This document shows positions 1 through 10,659 of a stretch of DNA of 64,000 nucleotides, piece after piece. This stretch comes from Strix aluco (taxonomy: Eukaryota > Chordata > Aves > Strigiformes > Strigidae), in assembly GCF_031877795.1 (NCBI RefSeq), contig NC_133971.1, positions 9,153,973 to 9,217,972 of the forward strand. Direction: 5' to 3'. A program made the position numbers and the translations under genes. The notes under the pieces are model-generated. The model saw nothing but the letters and a program-made list of their open reading frames with translations. It did not search any database and was not told where the DNA came from. How positions within the stretch are numbered: the stretch's first letter is position 1; each line of letters opens with the position of its first letter.

Positions 1-146
1 TACCTAAACGCTTTCCCTTGGAGCACGTGTGCTTACTTGTAGAAGCAGTCAGTCACGTAGTTAACTGACTTAAAGCTTGGGTGTCTGTGCTTGATATTCA
101 TTATGTCCTTGGTGTGAAACTGCATGTGTGCTTATTTTTGCACCAG

Positions 147-318
147 AAAATACACAGCCATAGTCTCATACGAGCAACGCCAGCGTTACAAGAATGACTT
201 CTGTGCAGAGTATGATGAATACAGGAACTTGTATGCTCAGATGGAGAGTATCAGCCAGCAATTCAGGAGTCTTGATGCACAACGGCACATGCTTTCTCCA
301 GGTTCCAAAGAATATAAG
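147..318 (+). CDS. ELL2: ELL2 OCEL exon 1, unit 1 (172 nt)
   Basis: Begins after CACCAG and ends before GTAAAG, with an incoming phase of two carried bases. It encodes [15 protein letters not shown] through LSPGSKEYK, the first helices of the OCEL domain. The open frame runs through the donor to 468, but that tail is intron. Confidence 0.9.
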
Positions 319-1521
319 GTAAAGAAGGATAAAAGTGTCAGGATTGTGTTTCATCTCCCTCTTATCCCTTCCAAAAGCCCACATTTTCAGCACAGGCAGA
401 CCTTTCAGTATATATATCTGTTAAATTATATGGGCGTGGTTTTAAAACGAACATCTGAGACTGAGTAACCGGTCGCAGGGCTGGAACTGCCAGACTGGCT
501 CATGCTTCGCTGTTGAGGCGTGGGGGTGCTGCGGTGCTGTTACACAGACCGGTGAGAGGATTGGTAGCGGGTGGAAACCAGCAGCTGTAATGCCAAAGCT
601 TTCCTGACCCTCTGTTTCCCATGGTTTTATACACTTAACTAAACCTGCAGCCACAGGTTACCCATCTTCCTGATGCTAGCTATGATTCTAGCAGAGAAGG
701 GTGTTCAAAAACTGATACTCTGGCCTTCCACTCAGACTTCTCTGATTTGGACATACAAATTCCTCATGTTCAGTACCAGAATTCTTTAATTCTGTGTGCA
801 CGCTGAGGATTCTTGGCTGGCGTTTTTTTAGTTTTTGGTCAGATTGCAAGTGTATTTGTGAGCAGAAGGAGTATTTTAAAATCCCTGGTACTGCTCAACT
901 AGACAAAGGGAAACCTTTTAGAATGGGCATACATCCTCAGACCCTGTGTGGGCTAGCCTGGATTTTTGAAGCTTGAAAAAACCCTGCAAAAAGTTGTTCA
1001 GCCCTCAAACTCCACCTGTCTGAGCTGTCTGCGAACAGACAGCAGCGTGAGCGACTTGTCAAAGGGAATCGTCAAACACATGCCCCTTCTGTTGCCTATT
1101 TACATGTTTAATTGCATATTTGGGGTGATGTGGGGGGATGGGAGGTTATTTTTGCATTTTCTGGTAGTAGTGAAATGTTCTTCATGTTGTCTTCATGTTT
1201 GTTTGTTTGTTTGTTTTTTCCTTGAAGATGCTTTGTGAGGAAGTCTTAGAAGAGTACCGAAAGTTGAAAGAGGTATGTGTAACACCAGATTTGTGGGAGG
1301 TAGTAATCACTGAGCCTGGCTCAAGGGTATTTTTAAGCAAAGGACATGAAATATTCAACTCTGCAGAAACGTTTTCATGCCATGATTTTCTTTTTATCTT
1401 ATCTTTACAGTCTAGCCCCAGCTACTTTGAAAAGAAGTGTAGATGCCAGTATCTCCACAGCAAGCTGTCCCACATTAAGAAACTAGTAGGGGAATTTGAC
1501 AAACAGCAACAAGAGTTCTAG
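147..1521 (+). CDS. ELL2: ELL2 last three coding exons, unit 1
   Basis: Exons 147-318, 1,228-1,272 and 1,411-1,521 encode the OCEL domain up to a TAG stop at 1,519-1,521. Acceptors are CACCAG, TTGAAG and TTTACAG; donors are AAG|GTAAAG and GAG|GTATGT. The first exon needs two carried-in bases from the preceding exon, which lies outside the window. The protein sequence equals that of unit 2 in these exons. OCEL is a helical-bundle domain shared with occludin. Confidence 0.9.
319..1227 (+). other. ELL2 intron g-h, unit 1
   Basis: 909-bp intron, no gene seen. A (TTTG)n repeat at about 1,195-1,216 precedes the acceptor. Positions 552-573 carry a cluster of substitutions that distinguish unit 1 from units 2 and 3. 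Confidence 0.8.
1228..1272 (+). CDS. ELL2: ELL2 OCEL micro-exon, unit 1 (45 nt)
   Basis: Fifteen codons ([15 protein letters not shown]), phase 0 at both ends, between acceptor TTGAAG and donor GTATGT. The aligned human segment has Asn-Val-His where this has Met-Leu-Cys, so it is fairly divergent at its start. The acceptor follows a TTTG repeat and T run. Confidence 0.85.
1411..1521 (+). CDS. ELL2: ELL2 terminal coding exon, unit 1 (111 nt with stop)
   Basis: Acceptor ATCTTTACAG, then [12 protein letters not shown] to KQQQEF and TAG. It closes the OCEL domain. The C-terminus is a few residues shorter than the mammalian one. Confidence 0.9.
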   Translation, partial: SSPSYFEKKCRCQYLHSKLSHIKKLVGEFDKQQQEF

Positions 1522-3597
1522 CACTAGTCTCCTGCTTCGACCAGGACACGTGAATGGACAGAAGCTTATTTATTTAAAACTTAAGATTAGTTTCTCTAAG
1601 ATTCTAAAAGGTAGCATTGAACTTTTTTGTTACAGAAGTTTCCGTATTAGCAGAGTTAACTACTTTTATTGTTGTTGATGTTGCTTACATGTGTATTTAA
1701 AGCTGCTTTTTCTGGTCCCTTCTTTTCTTCAAGATTTTTGTGTGTCCATTGAATTAGTTTTAGCAGTAGATAACTGGGGAGCCAGTACCTTTACTATGAC
1801 GTTGTGCGCATATTAAGAAAAAGTTGTAGCAAACTGAAATGCTGATGGATAGATGTAAGGCTGTTTTCCGACCTTTCTTGTTAATGCAAACTCTTTGCCT
1901 TAAATGGTAGAAGGTTTAGAAATTAGCAGAAAACAAAAAAATCACATTGTTTTGGAGGGTTAAAGAGGCACGTAGATGTGCGGTATACAGGGCATTTTGT
2001 GACAAAAGAAACTCGCCCCTGCAATTTAAACTCCCCGTTGCAGTGGCTGGTTGCCTTAAGGTGTTTGGTTGTGTATATTTAGTGTAGTTAAATCATGAGC
2101 TGCACTGCTTCCCGCTTTGCTGAAGCACCTGGGAAGCACTACGTGGCCTATCGGTGTCTGGAAGCGTGTGCTTGTACCGCGTGTGTGCGAGAATGTGTGG
2201 GTGTGAGCGCGTGCGATGGGGAAAAAACCAAGCTGCTGCTCTAAGTAGGCCAAACGCTCAGGTTAAAACAACTGACGAGTGTTGCTGTAGGCTTTTTCCT
2301 ACAGAATTGCTACTTGTGTTCTGGAAGGTGAGAGCATTTCCATTTCGGTCATTTGTCAGCTTTAATAATACTGGCGAAATTGATACTTTACCAAAATGAA
2401 ACAGATATATAGTTTGGGGGCAAGATTATGGAATTAGACATGTAGGTTACCTATTTATATACTACTTAAAGTATTTTTTGAAGAGAGATATGCAAAGAAG
2501 CTATTGCCTGCATGAAATAGGTATTTAAAGATTTTTGTCCTGGGTGCCAAGAAGACAACAAAGAGGAGATGTATTTAACTGTAAAATGATGTGATCACCA
2601 AACAGCACAAGCTTTCTTTTCATGAAGTTTTTTTGTTTATTTTGATGCAAGCCATTGCTTACTTTATCAGGTGAAAACACAGGTTATTTGGTCAAAACTG
2701 AGCAAAATCTTTGTGTGTCTTACTGTGTTTGTCTTTTCAACGCATTGCCAATTGAAGAGGGAAGCATTATGTTTACAAATCTGATTTTGGACCTTTTGCC
2801 AAAGTTTTGGTAGTATTGCTGATAGACAGAAAAAACTGTTGTATTATCACTGTAAACCAGAAAACGTCTGACTGCCAGAAAACACGCGTTCAGGTAAATG
2901 GGAGCGATGGAATTTTTGCCTTAAATTTCTGCGTTCAGAGACGATACGTGTTTGTGAAGACGGCATAGCGAGGAAGGCGCATCCCTTTCTGCTGCCTGCC
3001 AGCGATAGTGGTGCTACCGACGGGAGACCAGGCTGACTCTGGGTCCCTTGGATTAGCACAGCTGTTTTCCCTCTGCATTTCAAGTGGCGAAATGAAGGGC
3101 AGATGTCTTGCTCCCTGTTAAGAACCGAGTTCATCTGGGTGTAACAACTGCATTCGGTCCCCAGCCTGCGCACGCAGGGGCTGTTAATTTCACTGCAGTT
3201 CTGCTGCCCGTGCGCTGGGGGCCCAGCTTTCAACCTAGAGACAGAGCTGCTGCTCAGATTAAAACGGTGGGAAGATCCTGATGTTGGGACCCAGTTTGGC
3301 AGTTGTTGGCTTTTTACCTAAACTGTGTGCCCGGGTCTGACGTTAACCGCCAGGACGGGACAAGCCGCGCTGCTACAACCGTCTCGACGGCTGGCGATCA
3401 CCCGCAGTGCTGTCACTGTAGAACTGAGACCCGGTGCAGCTAACTGATTTCCCCCCTGTCCCCTTTTGCCATCGCGCGCATCTTCTGGTTTAGAGGCCGT
3501 GTACGTGTTGCCGCTGGAGGTTAGCGCTACTTCAGAGGTCCCGCGCCGCAGACCACCATCAGACCGGACAAGCTACTGTAAAGGCCTTAACCGAAGG
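1522..3597 (+). other. ELL2: ELL2 3' UTR, unit 1 (truncated by the duplication join)
   Basis: Follows the TAG stop and is co-linear with the native 3' UTR from 48,457 on. It contains no AATAAA. A weaker ATTAAA lies near 3,257. Chance antisense frames here were not annotated. Confidence 0.8.
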
Positions 3598-3603
3598 CCT
3601 TAA
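3594..3603. other. Tandem duplication join, unit 1 / unit 2
   Basis: Native sequence at 50,526-50,535 reads CGAAGG then TTTT. Here it reads CGAAGG then CCTTAATACC. The 10-mer AAGGCCTTAA occurs at 3,581-3,590 and again across the join at 3,594-3,603. The same join is found at 26,727/26,728. Confidence 0.85.
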
Positions 3604-3631
3604 TACCTCCTATTAAAGCCAAGTTGTCTTA

Positions 3632-3637
3632 AATAAA
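3632..3637 (+). terminator. Candidate poly(A) signal just after the unit 1/2 join
   Basis: AATAAA followed by a GT-rich run (GTCATTGTGTGTCTAACT). It lies about 35 bp downstream of the join and could end transcripts of unit 1. The equivalent in the next unit is 26,762-26,767. No transcript evidence is available. Confidence 0.35.
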
Positions 3638-6476
3638 AGAGTCATTGTGTGTCTAACTACCCATGCAGCTCCTTGAGAAATTTTAGGAGACTATATTCAC
3701 CTCACATCCTTCCCTTTTGCATGAAGCAGGGAGGGAGGAATCATCCTTCTCGAGCAATACTGCTTGCAAACTAAGTTTTCATGCATTGCATTAGTGGCAT
3801 TCACTACTGGCAGACGCCTTGCTACTTAAAAAGTTACTGTCTTCACAGCGCTATAGAGGTACTTGAGGTGGCTACAATTAAACTGTGCGAGTTTGATTAC
3901 ATACGCAGGTTTTCACCAGCTGAGAATCTAGCTCATAGTGACAAGATCTATAAAATTAGCAACAGGAAGAATGGGAAACTCAGTGTTTTGTAAAGCACGA
4001 CATTGAATAGGCTATTTGTGAATGGTCACACTGAACACCTTGTGCTTTATCACCCATTATTTATTTTAGTGTGATGTGACTTAGCCCACATGGATATTGT
4101 TAAAATGTGTTTTACTCCCTAAATTCCTTCACAAACAGTTTGAAGCACATTGCATGTTACCCCTCCACGGAGGGAGCGTTCCAAAATAAACAAAGATCTC
4201 CTTACATCAAAAAACAAAAGCACCTTCAAAGAAATCTTTCCTGTTGCTCCATCTTAGCTGTTGCCAAATGGGAAGGAAAAGCAAAAAGAAGAGCAACAAG
4301 TTTTCCAGCAGAGCTTGAAGAACTAGTTCAGGGTCAACGTGTACCACTTCAGTCTGAACCGGGCTCCGTATCAAATCCTGTTCAAATTTAAGTAGCGTGC
4401 TCGCTTTCCTAGTGACTTTCACCCAACACTTGTCTTTTACAGTAAAGCTCTAGTTCTAAAGTAGCCTTTCATCTTTGTCGTATTATCCACAGTTTTAGCT
4501 GCCTACAGAACAGTCGTTCTGTACCGTTTCCACTCCTGTTTAGTATTACCAAAAGTTTTGTTTTCTTCTTTTGGCAGTGCAAAAGAAGTACACTTGATTT
4601 TGTTTCCAATTTCCTAAGAGAGGGCTGTGATCAGAGACAATAATCACTTTACAAAAGATTCAGGAACTTAACTTACATTGCTTCAGCCTTTTTCCTCCCA
4701 CCCCCAAGGACATTCACCGCCACACTCCTCTGAGCACCGCTTTCGCTATTAAGTGGCTTAGTGAGGATGTTACTCTGCTTTAGAGAATGCTTTCCTGGAA
4801 ACAAGTTCCAAAGAGTCTCTCTCCTCCTGCGTTCAATGTGTTCAGCATTCACTATCAGCTCTGGGATTTACCATGAACTCAGAAAAGTCTGTTCTCCCTT
4901 TCCATCAAAGATTAGAAAAGGTAGGGGTTTCTACAGTTGCAGTGAACTGGTTGCAGGAAATCCCTTTACCAAGAACGAACACTGCTTCACTGGAATTAGA
5001 TTCTCCCTATCGCTACTTTAAAGATTCTCACAGGTGTCAGGCCAGCATTAAAGGGAATCCACCAGTGACTCTGCAGCCAGCATTTTCTATGCTCTGTCCT
5101 CTCCCAGGAGACTGGAGGCTTTTATCTGCTCTCAGTCAAGAAATACTCACTAGGCTGAAAGTCTACTGTATGCTTTTGGGAAAGCTGCACAGCTGGACGT
5201 AGAGGCTGAACAGCACCGAGATTTCTTTTCTAATCTTTTTCAAGTTCCACACTTCACACTGGGGGGCACTCGAGGGCTGATCATTACAGTACAGTATGTA
5301 CAGTATGAAACTAGCAATATGAAAACCTATTTATTCTCCATCTAAGTTGTTGAAGGCAATTAATACTTTTATCTTCCTGTGTGCTTCATTGATGGGGTAC
5401 ATAAAAGGAGAAATGGAATGAATTCTCATATAATTTTAAAAAAAGAATCCATCTATAAAGTTACAGTCCCAGGAAAGAGGTGGGGCAGTCTACACGTTAG
5501 TCTCTTGCTTAGTGAATAATACAAAAGACTTCTACATGACTACAAATAAACAACAAGTCGCTGAGCTGCAGAGTAACAGTTCCAGATCTGTGCCTACGCT
5601 CTCACTTTAGACCCAGCCTGTCCGAGAGACCTTCAGTCAGCAGCTACATTCCACCTCAGACCACGACATGATAACAAGATTTGCACAGCACAGTTATGAA
5701 CCAAGCATTTGGCCAGTAGGTTCTTCCTGCGGCCATGACCAACACGGGGTGCAGATCACATACCACAGAAACATCTAAACGCCTAATCACATTATTTATG
5801 CCTCAAAAAATTAATTTTACTTCCTGGCTTTTGCCTCAAGAAATTGTGGGCATCGAAAGAAACCCTAAAGCAAAAGCAGACAATTCAGAGATACTGTTAC
5901 ACACATGCGGACGCCACATCGAGGACAATTCTCACAGCAGCAAGATCAGCGCAGTTTTGCTGCTAGAAGATCGCAGCCCTGCGCTTCAGAGCTGAGCTCT
6001 TCTCTTACTGTGCTGCTCAGGCAGGCGACCTCGAAATACACGGCACAGCCAGGAGGACCACGTGCAAAAGAAGTCAGGTGAGAGAACGTAGAGCGTCACA
6101 GCAGAGCCCACTTCATACAGCATGGCACATGCAGAAAGATCTCATGCCCACTAGAAAGCCCTGCATAAGCCTCTGGAGCCTAAAGTTTAGACAAGAATCT
6201 GCATTTCAGCAGCATCACGCTCAAGTGACACAGATACAGTATACCAATCACCAAAACCTAAGTCAAGCGTTAAGAAGATGATTCATGAACAAAAAGTTCT
6301 GCTTAACAGTACCGATTGCTTTCTAGGATCACTGCAACAAATTGTATTTGTCCAGACTGTAGAGCGTATTCAGTGTCGTTATCCCTATACATTACGCAAC
6401 AGTCCCCAGAAACATTAAGAACCTGCTGGTCGTCCCTCAAGGGAAGGAAGCAGTAGTTTAACAAAAAGCATACTTG

Positions 6477-6527
6477 CACTTATGGGGACTTATGGGCAAC
6501 TTATGGGCACTTACGCACTTATGGGTA
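6477..6527. repeat. Short imperfect ACTTATGGG tandem repeat
   Basis: Four imperfect copies of ACTTATGGG with 1-8 base spacers. Repeated in unit 3 at 29,607-29,657. Confidence 0.6.
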
Positions 6528-7293
6528 AATTTACAGGCACACGAAGACCACCATTCTTCCCTCCACTTCCCCCCAACAGTTGTAACTGAACATTTTTTCA
6601 ATTTCTCCTTCCTCATTTCAGTGTAAGGACTATGGGAACACACAGACTGTGGGAAAACAGTGACTGAGAACAAACAGCAGCAGAACAAACAGCATTGTCC
6701 TTGGTCAGCTCCAGGAGACAGCAGGTCTCCGCAAGAGCACATCTCCACCCAGACAACAGTGGTTATCCATGTCTGGATGCACTGCCTAGCCACACTGCCA
6801 GCAACGGAGCAATTATTAAAAGGATCAACATAACTTACTTGTGTTTTACATTCTAACAGAATTATTTATTATTAATGTTATCTTTTGTTTCCCTTCAAAC
6901 AATGGGCCCTGTCAAGAACGGGTTAAAAACAAGCACACCGACACAACCTCCCCAGAGCCTTGCCAGCTGAAGGGGTGAGCCTCTGCCTCCTCAGGCACCG
7001 GAGACCAGCTCGATGAAGCTGGCCAGCTGAGAGTTCCCTGCTGTGGGCTCAAGTTTACAATTCAAAGTGACTATTTTTTGACAGATGTTAAGTTTCCGCA
7101 TGAAGTTGAACATCATGCTATCATGTAAAAAGGCGAGAAAATACTTCAGCAAGGGCTTACTACAAAGCTGATGGATATGAGCATTTCTCCCAGTTCTCAC
7201 ACAGACCTGAGGTGTTTCAGCAATTATCGGTATCCATTCCTCTCTTTAGAGCTTCCCTGCAAGCAATCAGAACTAGATGCGATCTTTGCATGA

Positions 7294-7322
7294 AATGAAT
7301 GAATGAATGAATGAATGAATGA
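7294..7322. repeat. (ATGA)n microsatellite, unit 2
   Basis: About seven ATGA/GAAT repeats. Unit 3 has one extra repeat at about 30,424-30,456, which gives a 4-bp offset shift. Confidence 0.85.
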
Positions 7323-9604
7323 CAAAGACTCCTCAGCATGGTAAGAGATAGTGCATCGGGGGTATTAGGATCAGGCTTTAATGCCCACAACCAGTCTCAG
7401 AGCCATGTTCGAGCCATAATGCATCTAGAACAAATACCAGTGCTACACAACATCAGCTGTCCAAGGGCTTGGGTCCCCACCCCCACCCAAAATATAACTA
7501 AAGAACAATGCAAAGATTAAAGAGGTTAATTCTCTTCCTCTATCAAGAGAAAAATAAGTGTTTCTGCTCTCTATTTACAGCTATTCATAAACAAAGATAC
7601 AACACATTCATCTGTAGAAACTTCCATTCAGGTCAGAGAAAACCCTTTTTAAACATTAACAAGTTACACCTCTTCAGCACTTCCTGTAAAATAAATATTA
7701 CCTATAAAACGAAGGTAGTATTGTAAAGACAAAAAAAAGAACTACTTCAGGAGGCATATCCCACTGACTTTGGGCAATACCCTCCTGGCAGCTCTTTCTG
7801 ACACAAGAGACTTTCTGAACCAACACCTACCACAAAAGGTGTTTTCCTTCTTCAGCTGTTAGCTAGCAGAGATCACTGTTCTTCTAATTCAAGATTGTTT
7901 CTCTAGAACAAGTGCACTTTCCACTCAACTTTCTTCCCCGAAAGGAATCACCTTAATGGTAAACTGCAGTGGCAGAGAATTTTATGTGTGTAATACCTCT
8001 GGAGAAACCAGCGTTCAAATCAAATCTTTACAGAACCAAAATATCTCGGCTGTCTATAGGAGATGCCGACACTTCAGAGGGACTCTCAAACTCACCACCT
8101 TCGCTTTCCCCTTCGAGTGAAACGCCAAGAAATTGAGGAAACCTGCGATCCATACGCCAGCTGCTTCTCCAAACGCCAGCACACACAGACCTTGCTACGC
8201 AGACCCTTTGCTTGCGCTCAGCTATCAAGCATCTAAGGTGCTGTCTGCACTGCCAGAGCAGTGAACATCCCCAAGATACTGTCGCTGTGTCTGACGGCTG
8301 CTGGTGGAATCAAAGGAGGCTCCTCTTCTAAGGTCAGAGAAGATCGTGATATGGGCAAAAACAAGTGAAGAGGAAAGGCCAGTGGTGATTTGCACATGGC
8401 TGCAACAAATACGCAGCATAGTGCTTACACAGTGGAAAAGCAACAAAGGCCTCAACACCCTCTGCTATCACCTCACTAGTTCCTAGACGCTGAAGGCTGT
8501 ACCCCACTCCCACATGGCAGAATAGCAGAGTCCTTTAGCTGATGGGCTCAGGTAAGGCAAGTAGAGAACAGCTAGAAATAACACTGCCAAGATATTAGAA
8601 GAGAACATAAATCGGTGACCTTATCCATAACTGCGTGACCATGGTGTTTCAGAACCCAAATGTAATACAGCAGCACCTTGTCCTGGTTCTCTGAGTCAAA
8701 GTGAACAGTGTTAACATCTCCCGAAAAGGCAAGAAAATGCCCTGCTTTTGCATTAAGTTTGCTTCAGCTTCTGGAAGATTACGTTCAGCGTCGTATCAAT
8801 GTGGTCCAGTGGTGTTGAATAACTATTTCTCCCATTTGATTAACTGGGCTATCACAGGCAGAGTTTATGCACTGATCTGGGAAGCTGATAGCAAACAGGC
8901 ACGTGGACGCTGTTCAGGTTCTCAGTCACAGGCGAGCTTCTGCCCTCAATTTCAGAACAGAGATTTCTCTAGATAGTGGGTTTTGGGAGCAATAAGCGAA
9001 TGAGCTGATTTAATAGCTCTTTGCCTAACAGGAGATCTCTCACCATCCCCGTCCTCCTCTTTGTCCCCTTGCGCTAGGTCTCTTCTACTACAATACAACC
9101 TTTCAGTGAACTCATTTAACTGATGGGATTGGCAAAAAGCCGGATGGTTTAGTGGCAGACCTGGGCAAGCCTGGGGCAGTGTGGGCTTTTGGTTTTTTTG
9201 TGGTTTTTTTTTTTTGGTTAAACTGTATCTGAAAGGGGCCAGACAGCTGCCACAGCTGGCAGAAAGCAAGCGGCAGGAGTGCATGCCAGGGCTGAGAGGT
9301 CCTGCCTCTGCTCCTGGCTTGCCCCTCCCCAGCATCTCTGATGACACTCTCTCCTTTAGGAAGGAGCACCTTCAGTTAAATTAAACTGTGTTTTTTAAGT
9401 AAGATTAAATTTAAGCTGCTTTAGCTCTGAATAATTCCAGATAGCATGTCTAGGTAGTTTTAATGTGGGTTTAAGAATCTTCTTCAAAATCTAATCAGAC
9501 TAGCGTTCGTGAGGTCCTTTGTAGCCAGCTCTCAGTTTGTGCAAAGTGCCTGCAAAGTTAATGCAAGACTTGTGTGGTGTTACACACAGAGTCATTTAAA
9601 AGAA

Positions 9605-9790
9605 AATAAAACCAGAAAGGACCTCTGCAGGGTGTCTAGTCTAATTTTGTGCTCCAGTCAGGTCTGGCTTCAAAACTGTCTTGGATTTTGAAAATGCCCA
9701 GCCTGAGGGGAGGGATTACACATCATCTCAGTCAGTGCTCGACTGTTCCTGTGGTGAAAGGAAAGAGGCAACGGATAAAAGCTGTGCTTT
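9605..9790 (-). mobile_element. Degenerate CR1-like LINE fragment, unit 2
   Basis: The + strand reads AGAAAGGACCTCTGCAGGGT then GTCTAGTCTAATTTTGTGCT. This resembles the antisense of the avian CR1 3' region (AGGGACCTCTGGAGGTCATCTAGTCCAAC type). Later segments weakly follow the same consensus. It is old and fragmentary. Confidence 0.5.
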
Positions 9791-10535
9791 AGATGGCAAG
9801 AAGGACCTTTATTTCTGTTGCAAATGCAGGGATTTCGGAACAAGGGATCAATACCTAGCTCTAGGCTATGGACAGAACTGTAGCTGGATCATCTTGAAAT
9901 GTTGGTCAGGGCCTTGGTCCAGCTTCGACTTTCAGAAATGACGTGGTAAATTGAGACACGAGATTCTTGACCCTTCTTGGAGGCTTGATGGGGAGTTTGA
10001 GGGTGGCTAAAGTGTTTTTGGGTGAGCTAAAGCCAGTATCCTCTCTCTGTTCAGAGCCATTGCAATGGCGGGTGCCACACAGTGTACTCGTTAAGAGCAG
10101 TGACAGTTAGGCCAGTGTAAACGATCTCAGGTGGAGGGGAGGAGAGATGTGCCCACCTGAGAGCCGGGCGGCTGGTGGAAGGCCCCTGGGGCGGGGCCTA
10201 CCTGACGTCACAGGGCCGGTGTAACTGCCCGAGTTGTCCTGGCAACAGTCATTACAACAATGAGCCACCAACGCTGCGGGCAGCCTGCCTCTCAAGCACA
10301 CTACACGGACAGGTAAAACTGATACCATTTGGACATGCAGAGACAATTTGGAATAGATTTACGCCCTAGCTAGCTGTCAGGACTGGAAAAAAGATTTTTC
10401 TTCACCTGTTAAGACAGGTTTAAAAGTTCCTGATACAACCATGCTTCTAAACGTGAACTAGCGCTTGGGCTCAACCTTTTCCAATGTTTTTATAGTTCTG
10501 GAGCCTCTCAACTCAGTTGCCTGGGACTTATACAG

Positions 10536-10659
10536 AACAAAATTACAGTGTGTACCACAAGTGATTCCTATCCGACGACCAAAGCGTGCATGGCCCAGCC
10601 AGAAGAGGAGTTGCGCAATGGAAGTGCAAAGGTTATTAAACCTGATGGGCCATTTTTAG
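10536..10659 (+). CDS. ELL2: ELL2 exon a (ELL domain), unit 2
   Basis: Follows acceptor TTATACAG and ends at donor G|GTATGG; starts in phase 0. It encodes [12 protein letters not shown] to VIKPDGPFL, corresponding to the ELL-domain segment before the KRVQIRKAP-type sequence of mammalian ELL2. Codon CGC (Arg) at 10,614-10,616 is CAC (His) in unit 3. Confidence 0.85.

Larger units (their letters stand above)
1..3597 (+). repeat. ELL2: Tandem ELL2 unit 1 (3' end only, cut by window start)
   Basis: This stretch reappears at 23,131-26,727 (offset 23,130) and at 46,936-50,531 (offset about 46,935), with only scattered substitutions. It carries the last three coding exons of ELL2 and about 2.1 kb of 3' UTR, then stops abruptly at 3,597. 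There the sequence switches to ELL2 intron DNA instead of continuing into the distal 3' UTR seen after 50,531. The rest of this unit, and probably the 5' exons of the gene, lie to the left of the window. Confidence 0.9.
3598..10535 (+). other. ELL2 intron sequence upstream of exon a, unit 2
   Basis: About 6.9 kb with no exon I can recognise on either strand. I looked for the earlier ELL-domain exons and did not find them. Since the duplication is tandem, this should be the 3' part of the intron before exon a. It holds an imperfect ACTTATGGG-type short repeat (about 6,477-6,527), an ATGA microsatellite (about 7,294-7,322) and a CR1-like fragment (about 9,605-9,790). Confidence 0.6.

Noticed and set aside
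124-468. 114-codon + frame as an intact small gene
   Set aside because: Its middle is ELL2 exon g. The start lies in intron upstream of the acceptor and the end runs through a GTAAAG donor.
1195-1521. 108-codon + frame as a single-exon gene
   Set aside because: It spans exon h, the 138-bp intron and exon i by chance, since that intron is open in this frame. ELL2 homology supports splicing.
2847-3233. 128-codon minus-strand frame in the 3' UTR
   Set aside because: No family resemblance. Present in all units only because the UTR is duplicated.
6477-6527. Possible CRISPR-like or minisatellite array
   Set aside because: Only about four imperfect 9-bp copies. Vertebrate DNA, no spacer structure.
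8028-8228. Minus-strand frame ending in a Glu/Ser-rich, C-terminus-like stretch
   Set aside because: It looked like a terminal exon of an antisense gene, but I saw no convincing acceptor, upstream exon or known protein. It sits in an ELL2 intron.
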